A DNA stretch of 64,000 nt from a virus, in the IMG/VR virus record IMGVR_UViG_3300035703_000027, positions 57,190 to 121,189 of that record, one strand, 5' to 3'. A program made the translations under genes and the position numbers. Positions within the stretch are counted from its first letter, which is position 1; the number at the start of each line of letters is the position of its first letter. Below the pieces are notes generated by a model that saw nothing but the letters and a program-made list of their open reading frames with translations, made no database searches and was not told the origin of the DNA. Positions 58,238 to 64,000 of the stretch are shown piece by piece.

Positions 58238-58678
58238 ATGCGGTTTTACCTTGCCACCTCTTCCACCCAGGTCGATCGCGCGGATGCCGTGGCCGACGCC
58301 CTGATCGCCTGCGGGTTCACGCAGGCCTACCGCTGGACCGACACCGTGCGGGACTACGGGACGCCCGAGCAGCCCAACGGGCGCCTGCTGCAAGGCGTGG
58401 CGCTCGACGAGCTGCACCACGTGCAGGAGGCCGACGTGCTGGTGGTGCTGGAGCCGGCCGGGCCCGGCACGCATGTGGAACTCGGCGCCGCGCTCGCGGC
58501 CCGGGTGCCCGTGGTGCTCGTGGGGCCCGGCTTCGCCGGCCACAACCCGTTCTACTACCACCCGCTGGTGACGTGGGTGCAGGATGCCCCGGCGGACCTC
58601 GACGTGGCCGAGACGCTGGCGCCCCTGCTGCGCTTCCTCGTGTCGCCGGCGTTTTCATACAGGAGGGTGCACGCGTGA
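58238..58678 (+). CDS. Nucleoside 2-deoxyribosyltransferase-like protein
   Basis: A 146-residue protein starting at ATG 58238. MRFYLATSSTQVDRADAVADALIACGF and ADVLVVLEPAGPGTHVELGAALAARVPVVLVGPGF follow the deoxyribosyltransferase family layout, including the conserved E-x-G-x-A segment (VELGAAL) with its likely catalytic Glu. Such enzymes swap bases on deoxyribonucleosides or hydrolyse them. In phages they may serve salvage or nucleotide modification; that role is inferred. Confidence 0.65.
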   Translation: MRFYLATSSTQVDRADAVADALIACGFTQAYRWTDTVRDYGTPEQPNGRLLQGVALDELHHVQEADVLVVLEPAGPGTHVELGAALAARVPVVLVGPGFAGHNPFYYHPLVTWVQDAPADLDVAETLAPLLRFLVSPAFSYRRVHA

Positions 58679-58866
58679 CGCAGACCGTGAGGATAGCGTG
58701 CCGTGGCTGTGATGCTGAGCGGTCTGCCACCCTCCAGTGGCCCAAGTCCAACAAGCCGTTCCCGGTGGGCGCCGTCCCGGTGGAGCGCTGCCCGGTCTGC
58801 GCGCCGGGCTGTCCGCGGGTGCTGGGCATCAGCTACCGCAACCAGAGCGGGGAGATTTGGCTGTGA
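58675..58866 (+). CDS. Small zinc-ribbon protein
   Basis: A 63-residue protein starting at GTG 58675 within the previous stop (GGAGGGTGCACGC). CRGC (about 9-12) and CPVC (about 39-42) form a zinc ribbon; a third Cys pair member follows. It starts a run of three Cys-rich proteins. Confidence 0.6.
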   Translation: MTQTVRIACRGCDAERSATLQWPKSNKPFPVGAVPVERCPVCAPGCPRVLGISYRNQSGEIWL

Positions 58867-59042
58867 ACGGGTTGCTCGAACCGCTGCTGTGCGCCCTCAC
58901 CATGACGATCGCCTACGGGTGGGCTCGGTCCGCCTGGGGCGAGCCGCGCTGCCCGCGCTGCGAGTCGTCGCTGACGCACTACCCCGGCTCCAAGGTGTGG
59001 CGCTGCAACGGGTGCAGCTACGCCCGGAGGGCCACCGAGTGA
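58863..59042 (+). CDS. Membrane-anchored zinc-ribbon microprotein
   Basis: A 59-residue protein starting at GTG 58863, overlapping the previous stop. A short hydrophobic segment (LLEPLLCALTMTIAYGWA) is followed by CPRCESSLTHYPGSKVWRCNGC, a typical zinc ribbon. It is a small predicted inner-membrane protein. Confidence 0.55.
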   Translation: MNGLLEPLLCALTMTIAYGWARSAWGEPRCPRCESSLTHYPGSKVWRCNGCSYARRATE

Positions 59043-59073
59043 CGCGCCGCGCAGCGTGGAACGGGGTGGCGTC

Positions 59074-59667
59074 ATGAGCCGCCGGTGTCTGCACTGCGGG
59101 GAACGGCTCAACGGCGGGCGCAAGCCCGTGCACCGGCGCTGTGCGCGCCACATCCTGCTCGCACCCGAAGGGGCGTACCGGCAGCTCGCGCTGCTCGACG
59201 AGCGAGGGGCGGTGGTCGCGGGCCTGCTGGTGCCCGTGCCACGCCCGCCGCGCGAGCCCCGCAGGCCGCCAGCGCGCCCGCACGCCCCCATCCGGCCCAA
59301 GTACGACTGGGACGTGGTGCTACAGCCACGCGAGCGGCAGAGCGCGCCCGCGCCGGTGGCCGTGGAGGCCTACGTCCACACGCCCGGCAAATGCGCCAAG
59401 TGCCACAAGCGGGTCCGCAACAAGGGCCGGCTCATGCACCGGCGCTGCCTGCGCGAGGCGCTGGAGCCCCCCAAGCCCAAGCCCGCCCCCCGGGTGGCCG
59501 TCAGCTACCCGGCGTCGCGGTTCTGCACCGTGTGCCGGACGCTCGACAACAGCGTGGCGCCCGCCAAGGTGTGCCGCTCGTGCGGCAACCCGACGGAGGT
59601 GTTCGACCAGGTGGTGCCGGCCGCGCCCAAGCCCCCCAAGCGGCGCCGCCGGCGCACCAACGGGTGA
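59074..59667 (+). CDS. Multi-zinc-finger protein
   Basis: A 197-residue protein starting at ATG 59074. Three modules: CLHCGERLNGGRKPVHRRCAR, CAKCHKRVRNKGRLMHRRCL and CTVCRTLDNS...CRSCGN. The first two are near repeats of each other (GRKPVHRRC/GRLMHRRC). The linker is Pro/Arg-rich and the C-terminus strongly basic (PPKRRRRRTNG). Likely nucleic-acid binding. It ends at the repeat cluster upstream of the double-HTH gene. Confidence 0.6.
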   Translation: MSRRCLHCGERLNGGRKPVHRRCARHILLAPEGAYRQLALLDERGAVVAGLLVPVPRPPREPRRPPARPHAPIRPKYDWDVVLQPRERQSAPAPVAVEAYVHTPGKCAKCHKRVRNKGRLMHRRCLREALEPPKPKPAPRVAVSYPASRFCTVCRTLDNSVAPAKVCRSCGNPTEVFDQVVPAAPKPPKRRRRRTNG

Positions 59668-59680
59668 GGGGCGCCATGCA

Positions 59681-59828
59681 CTTTACAGTGGACTTTACGG
59701 CTTTTTTTACAGCGGCGTGCGTAAACACTTTACACGCGCGGCGCGCGTTTTCGTCGCGCTGTAAAGGCGCCAAGACTCTCACGGGGACGGCCTCGCAGGC
59801 CGTAAAGTCTTGGCAGCGCGGTGTAAAG
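59681..59828. repeat. YTTTACR/YGTAAAG repeat cluster
   Basis: Seven copies of a 7-mer: CTTTACA 59681, CTTTACG 59693, TTTTACA 59705, CTTTACA 59728, then inverted TGTAAAG 59760, CGTAAAG 59801, TGTAAAG 59822. The first three are exactly 12 bp apart. They fill the gap before ATG 59831 and the last copy covers its ribosome-site position. Candidate operator, centromere-like, pac/cos or replication site. Confidence 0.6.
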
Positions 59829-59830
59829 CC

Positions 59831-60796
59831 ATGACGCGCAAGGGCATCAAGCGCCCGGGGTCAGACCGGGGCGATCGCGAGGCGCGCATCGCCATCCTAA
59901 CCCATGCGATCACGTCTGCGGCGGCCATCGGCCACACCGTGCGCACGCGGCAGGCCATGGATTTGCTGGGTGTCTCGCGGCCGACCGCCATCGCGGACCT
60001 GAAAGAGGCGCACGCGCGGCTGGACACGGCCGTGCCGTCCGCGGGGCCCTCGGAGCCGGCGCCCCGGCCGGCGCGCACGCCGCGGCCGTTGCGGGACACC
60101 GTGGCGAAGCCGCGCGAGGCACGCGAGGCGCGCATCGGCCTGCTGGTCGAGGCCCTGCGCGAGGCCACCGCCCGCGGGGAGCGCTTCGAGACGCACCAGG
60201 CCATGGCGCTGCTCGGGGTGTCCGCCCCCACGGCGGTGAAGGATCTCAAGACGGCCCGCGAGCGGCTCGCCGTGGCGATGGTGCCGGAGGCCGCGGTCGC
60301 GGTGGTGGTGGAGCCGGCCGACATGGCAGCCCCGCACGTGGGCATCGAGCGCGCGCAGGCCATCGCCACCGGGGTGGACATGATGGGCATCCTGGCCCGC
60401 GTCGGGGACGACCTCGACCGGGTCGTGCGCGAGGTGGGCGCCGACCTGGAGCAGGTGCGCTTCTGGCTGATGGGCGGGGACGCCGGGCTGCCGCTGCCGG
60501 GGCGCTGCATGACGTGCAACCAGGCGATCGCCGACCGCATCAACCGGCAGACCCCGCCCGCGCTCATCGGCAACATGGGCGTGACCGACCTCGGGCGGAT
60601 GTACGACAGCCTCATCAAGGCGCTGCGGGCCCTCACGGAGGTGGCAGCGGAGAAGAACTCGGTGCTGGAGCAGTTCTACCACTACCAGGCGCTCCAGAAC
60701 TTCATGAGCCACACAGAGCAGGCCATCAAGGAGGTCGCCCCGCACCTGGCGGTGGCGATCGCCAAGCGCATGCGCGAGCTGGGAGAACGAGGATGA
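59831..60796 (+). CDS. Double-HTH DNA-binding protein (possible terminase small subunit)
   Basis: A 321-residue protein. Two near-identical domains, REARIAILTHAITSAAAIGH...QAMDLLGVSRPTAIADLKEA and REARIGLLVEALREATARGE...QAMALLGVSAPTAVKDLKTA, are tandem HTH units joined by a Pro-rich linker. The C-terminal half is helical (SLIKALRALTEVAAEKNSVLEQF, EQAIKEVAPHLAVAIAKRMREL), a pattern seen in terminase small subunits. It lies directly behind the repeat cluster, which it probably binds. Alternatives are a partition or replication regulator. Confidence 0.6.
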   Translation: MTRKGIKRPGSDRGDREARIAILTHAITSAAAIGHTVRTRQAMDLLGVSRPTAIADLKEAHARLDTAVPSAGPSEPAPRPARTPRPLRDTVAKPREAREARIGLLVEALREATARGERFETHQAMALLGVSAPTAVKDLKTARERLAVAMVPEAAVAVVVEPADMAAPHVGIERAQAIATGVDMMGILARVGDDLDRVVREVGADLEQVRFWLMGGDAGLPLPGRCMTCNQAIADRINRQTPPALIGNMGVTDLGRMYDSLIKALRALTEVAAEKNSVLEQFYHYQALQNFMSHTEQAIKEVAPHLAVAIAKRMRELGERG

Positions 60797-62322
60797 GCGA
60801 CGCGACGATTCACCAGGGGGACGTGCTCGACGTGCTGCGGGGGATGCCCGACAACAGCTTCGACGCCTGCGTCTGCGACCCGCCGTACGGCCTGCGGCTA
60901 ATGGGCCACCGTTGGGATTACGACGTGCCGTCGGCAGAGGTGTGGCGCGAGGTGCTGCGGGTGCTCAAGCCGGGCGGGCACCTGCTGGCGTTTGCGGGCA
61001 CGCGGACGCAGCACCGCATGGCCTGCGCGATCGAGGACGGCGGGTTCGAGATACGTGACCTTATCGGCTACTTGTACGGAGTAGGCTTCCCCAAATCTTT
61101 GGACGTTGCGGCTGCCATCGACAAGCTGGATGCCGCCGAGAAACAGCACGCCAGGCGGCTGTCCTTCACCGCGTGGGTGCGCTCCACCGGGGTGACGGCC
61201 GCGCAGATCGACGCGGCTACCGGCACGAACATGGGCGGGCACTACACGAGCGCGGCAAGCCAGCCGGCCATCATGACCCGCGAGCACCTGGAAGCCTGCC
61301 GGCAGCTACTGGGCGATGTGCCGGCCTGGGTCGAGCGCGAGTGCGACGTGCGCAGCGTCGAGTCCGAGAACTTTAAGCGGCGCGAGGTGCTGGGGCACCG
61401 CAAGGTTCCGGTCGGCCACAGCTTTGCTGGCGAGGTCTACCGGGGCGCGGGCAACACCGACGACAAGATTGCCCCCATCACCGCCCCCGCGACCCCCGAG
61501 GCCCAGCGCTGGCACGGCTACGGCACAGCGCTCAAGCCAGCCTTCGAGCCCGTGACAGTCGCGCGCAAGTCCCTGGCCGGCGCGGTGGCCGAGAACGTGC
61601 TGCGCTGGGGCACCGGGGCCATCAACGTGGACGGGTGCCGGGTGGGCACCGAAAGCACCCGGCGGGATACTGGCTCGTGTGGGATCTGGGGGCGCAACGC
61701 CGGAAGAGTTTTAGGCGGTTCCGAACAAGGGCGCTGGCCGGCAAATATCATTCACGACGGCAGCGACGAGGTGCTGGCGGTGTTCCCGGAGACTGAGAGC
61801 GGAGCACCGGGTGTGCGTCGCAAGGTGCAGCTATCCAACGCCATGGCGGGGCCCATGACGCCCCCCGGGAGACGGGAGATTGGATACGCCGACCGGAGCA
61901 GCGCCGCCCGCTTCTTCTACTGCGCCAAGCCTGGCAAGGGCGAGCGTGGCGCCGGCAACACCCACCCGACGGTCAAGCCGCTGGCGCTGACGACCTACCT
62001 GGCGAAGCTCGTGCTGCCGCCCGCCCGGGAGGACGGCGCGCCCCGACGGCTGCTCGTGCCGTTCGCCGGCTCGGGCTCCGAGGTGCTCGGGGGCCTCGCA
62101 GCCGGCTGGGACGAGGTGGTGGGCATCGAACGCGAGCCCGAGTACGTCGCGATCGCCAAGCAGCGCATCGCGGCGCGCGGGCTGACCCTGCCCGGGGTGG
62201 CGGTCACGCCGGCCGCCCCGGCCCCGGCGGTGCCGGCCACCGTGGCCGCCCGCGTCACGCCCGTGAAGCGTCCCGCCCGGGCGGCCGTGCCCGGCCAGCT
62301 CATGATCGAGGGGCTGGCATGA
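60793..62322 (+). CDS. DNA methyltransferase, second copy (DPPY type)
   Basis: A 509-residue protein starting at ATG 60793 (ATGA overlap). DPPYGL (29-34) is the catalytic motif and LLVPFAGSGSEVLGGL near 430 the AdoMet site, with HPTVKPLALTTYL before it. It is longer than the 56143 enzyme: residues 80-260 insert a distinct domain (LDVAAAIDKLDAAEKQHARRL...) with noticeably lower GC, probably target recognition of different origin. Likely restriction evasion. Confidence 0.83.
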   Translation: MSDATIHQGDVLDVLRGMPDNSFDACVCDPPYGLRLMGHRWDYDVPSAEVWREVLRVLKPGGHLLAFAGTRTQHRMACAIEDGGFEIRDLIGYLYGVGFPKSLDVAAAIDKLDAAEKQHARRLSFTAWVRSTGVTAAQIDAATGTNMGGHYTSAASQPAIMTREHLEACRQLLGDVPAWVERECDVRSVESENFKRREVLGHRKVPVGHSFAGEVYRGAGNTDDKIAPITAPATPEAQRWHGYGTALKPAFEPVTVARKSLAGAVAENVLRWGTGAINVDGCRVGTESTRRDTGSCGIWGRNAGRVLGGSEQGRWPANIIHDGSDEVLAVFPETESGAPGVRRKVQLSNAMAGPMTPPGRREIGYADRSSAARFFYCAKPGKGERGAGNTHPTVKPLALTTYLAKLVLPPAREDGAPRRLLVPFAGSGSEVLGGLAAGWDEVVGIEREPEYVAIAKQRIAARGLTLPGVAVTPAAPAPAVPATVAARVTPVKRPARAAVPGQLMIEGLA

Positions 62323-62570
62323 GGCGGCCGGCGCTGCGGCGCGCGGTGGAGCGCGTGCACCCCGGGGCCTTCGCCTGGCCCGTGGTCATCCCGAACGCGC
62401 GCGGGCGGCTGTGCGAGGCCTGGGTGATCCAGTTGGGGCGCACGCCCGGGCAGCGGCTGTACCTGGGCGCGGGCGCCACCGAGACGGCCGCCTGGCGCAA
62501 CGCCCACCACCGGGTGGCGGAGGGCTTCGACCCGCTGCCCGACACGGCCCAACCACGGGGGATGGTCTGA
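62319..62570 (+). CDS. Small hypothetical protein
   Basis: An 83-residue protein coupled to the methyltransferase by ATGA. HPGAFAWPVVIPNARGRLCEAWVIQLGRTPGQRLYLGAGATE suggests a small beta-rich domain. It overlaps the next gene by one base. No family recognised. Confidence 0.55.
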   Translation: MRRPALRRAVERVHPGAFAWPVVIPNARGRLCEAWVIQLGRTPGQRLYLGAGATETAAWRNAHHRVAEGFDPLPDTAQPRGMV

Positions 62571-62989
62571 TGACGCTGGATCTGGAGCCCATCAAGCGGC
62601 GCAGGGCGGCCGTCGGCCCCGCGTGGGGCGGCGGGGTGGTGCAAGTCGGGGACTACTGGTGCGCGTGCGGCCCGGCGAGCCGGGGCGACGCGGCGGGCGT
62701 CGCCCGCGTGGTTGCCGAGCTGGAGTTCTTGCTGCACGCGTCCGGCGACGTGGCGGCGCTGGTGGGCGAGGTGGAGCGGCTGCGCGCCCGGGAGGGTCGC
62801 GGGCGCCGCGGTGCGGGGGCGCTCGTCCACGCGGCAGCGGCGGCGGACGACTACGACGCGGTGGCCGGCGCCCTGGTGGAGGCGCTCGACACGCTGGACC
62901 GGCTGCACGGGCTGCTGCGGGCCGGCCGCGCGACGGCCGCGCTGGCGGTGGCCGAGGCGCACCGGCGCGCGGTGGGGGGCGCACCCTGA
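62570..62989 (+). CDS. EVERLR-family-like protein
   Basis: A 139-residue protein; ATG 62570 overlaps the previous stop. The start (MTLDLEPIKRRRAAVGPAWG) and the later ASGDVAALVGEVERLRARE match the small family with copies at 12341, 12687, 13198 and 63619, but the body is longer with a Cys pair (WCAC). The C-terminus is helical (VEALDTLDRLHGLLRAGRATAALAVAEA). Confidence 0.6.
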   Translation: MTLDLEPIKRRRAAVGPAWGGGVVQVGDYWCACGPASRGDAAGVARVVAELEFLLHASGDVAALVGEVERLRAREGRGRRGAGALVHAAAAADDYDAVAGALVEALDTLDRLHGLLRAGRATAALAVAEAHRRAVGGAP

Positions 62990-63594
62990 TGGGCAACCGT
63001 CGCTGGACGCCCGCCGAGGATGCGGTGCTGCGCGCCAAGTGGCACGTGCTGACGATCGCGGAGCTGTCCGCGCAGATCGACCGGACGCAGGCCGCGATGG
63101 AGCGCCGGGCCTTGCTGCTCGGGCTGCACGCCAAGCAGGTGCCGGGGCTCTACACCTTCGCGGAGGTGGCGCGCGCGCTTGGGGTGTCAAAGCAGACGGC
63201 CATCATGTACGCTCGCCGGGGCCTGATTCGCACGGTCGGGCAGCGCTACCAAAAGTTCGTGACGGTGGCCGAGCTGGAGCGCGTGGTGACGCGGCTGCGT
63301 CGCCGGGAGCCTGGCGCAGGCACCCTGACGACGGCGGAGGTAGCGCGACGCCTGGGCTACTCGGGCGCGACCGTGATGCGGCTCGCGCAGTTCGGGGTGC
63401 TGCGGGCGGTGAAGCTGCGCGGGGCATGGTGCATCGACCCGGCGGGCGTGGCCGATCTAGAGCGCCGGCTGCGCGCGACGGGCGCGGCGCGCCTGCGGTG
63501 GGCCGACCTCTTGCCGGAGGTGGCCCCTGCCTACGCGCGCCGGTTGGCGCGGCTGCGCAAGGCGCGCGCGGACAGGCGGTTGTCCCGTGTTTGA
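62989..63594 (+). CDS. Myb-like plus double MerR-type HTH protein
   Basis: A 201-residue protein. Residues 3-45 (NRRWTPAEDAVLRAKWHVLTIAELSAQIDRTQAAMERRALLLG) are a Myb/SANT-like domain of the type in GcrA-like and phage regulators. Two MerR-like HTH segments follow: YTFAEVARALGVSKQTAIMYARRGLI and LTTAEVARRLGYSGATVMRLAQFGVL. A basic C-terminus ends it. A triple DNA-binding architecture suits a transcription activator and is a candidate for the factor that recognises the TGGCAA box. Confidence 0.7.
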   Translation: MGNRRWTPAEDAVLRAKWHVLTIAELSAQIDRTQAAMERRALLLGLHAKQVPGLYTFAEVARALGVSKQTAIMYARRGLIRTVGQRYQKFVTVAELERVVTRLRRREPGAGTLTTAEVARRLGYSGATVMRLAQFGVLRAVKLRGAWCIDPAGVADLERRLRATGAARLRWADLLPEVAPAYARRLARLRKARADRRLSRV

Positions 63595-63618
63595 CCCCAT
63601 GCCCGCCAAGGAGGCCCC

Positions 63619-64000
63619 ATGCTGGATCTAACCCCCATCGTGGCCCGTGCCGAAGCCGCCCGGGCGGCTTGGCCCGGCCCGTGGCGCCCTTACCGGAAGG
63701 TGTACGAGGGAATCGGGATCCTCTCGGAAGGGGTGGTCGCGCTCAACCAGGGGGACCGGCCTGAAGAAGTCTGCTGGTGCAGCGGCGACGACGCGCAGCG
63801 TGCAGCCACAGCCGAGTTCATCGCGGATGCCCCGGCCGACCTCGCGGCCCTGGTGGCCGAGGTGGAGCGACTGAGGGCGGCCGAGGAGGCGCGGGTTTCG
63901 CACATGTGGCGGGTGCACGAGGCCCTAGAGGCGCACCGGCAGGCGCTGATGGACCGGGCGCGCCCGGAGGACGTGAAGCTGTGGGAGGCGACCTACGATG
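63619..64000 (+). CDS. EVERLR-family protein, 3' end outside window
   Basis: ATG 63619 follows AAGGAGGCCCC; 127 codons are visible and the frame is open at the right edge. LDLTPIVARAEAARAAWPGPW, then AEFIADAPADLAALVAEVERLR, is the clearest match to the family with copies at 12341 and 13198. The visible C-terminal part (MDRARPEDVKLWEAT) resembles the end of copy 1 (TPQDRELWASIG). Confidence 0.65.
   Translation, partial: MLDLTPIVARAEAARAAWPGPWRPYRKVYEGIGILSEGVVALNQGDRPEEVCWCSGDDAQRAATAEFIADAPADLAALVAEVERLRAAEEARVSHMWRVHEALEAHRQALMDRARPEDVKLWEATYD

Noticed and set aside
56143-62322. Restriction-modification system
   Set aside because: Two methyltransferases are present, but no endonuclease gene is adjacent, so solitary phage methyltransferases are more likely.

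Overview
The window is a 64 kb stretch of a tailed double-stranded DNA phage or prophage with a contractile tail (myovirus-like). GC is about 67-70 %, and genes are packed with 1-10 base overlaps. No bacterial housekeeping genes, rRNA, tRNA, integrase or CRISPR were seen. Terminase large subunit and portal genes are also absent, so the genome continues beyond one or both edges. The host is probably a GC-rich cyanobacterium (inference). The evidence is about 33 eye-counted copies of the HIP1 palindrome GCGATCGC where base composition predicts 2-3, two adjacent 2OG-Fe(II) oxygenases in the tail-fibre module, fibre modules of cyanophage type, and ThyX. A Deinococcus-like host is the main alternative, because the SSB has two OB folds.

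Left arm, 1-17352, almost all on the minus strand. It holds small accessory proteins, two lipoproteins (one with an EF-hand), thyX, a PAPS-reductase-like PP-loop enzyme, paired zinc-finger paralogues, several copies of a small 'EVERLR' family, a phage dnaN (sliding clamp) behind an attenuator-like leader, and a DUF3846-like protein. Two plus-strand genes interrupt it at 2.1-4.8 kb.

Middle, 17441-49321, plus strand. This is the virion operon: prohead protease, acidic scaffold-like protein, major capsid, head-tail connectors, tail sheath, tail tube, frameshifted tail assembly chaperone, tape measure with an M23 peptidase, baseplate hub and spike, a LysM-gp25 fusion, baseplate J, then a long fibre/adhesin module with oxygenases and a transglutaminase-like protein. 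Lysis genes follow at 49397-51674 (holin, amidase, second holin-like protein), then a RusA-like resolvase.

Right arm, 52118-64000, plus strand. A 0.4 kb AT-richer control region carries CRP-like and LexA-like palindromes. After it come a small HTH protein, an O-like replication initiator with eight 12-bp iterons and an A-rich tract inside the gene, a DnaC-like loader, a two-OB SSB, an XRE regulator, two DNA methyltransferases, a deoxyribosyltransferase-like protein, zinc-ribbon proteins and a double-HTH protein preceded by YTTTACR/YGTAAAG repeats.

The most novel observation is a bipartite promoter-like element, TGGCAA followed by 28 bases and TANNNT. It stands before gene blocks on both strands and in both arms, and two copies form an overlapping divergent pair between the left arm and the virion operon. 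It probably marks a phage-specific transcription programme.
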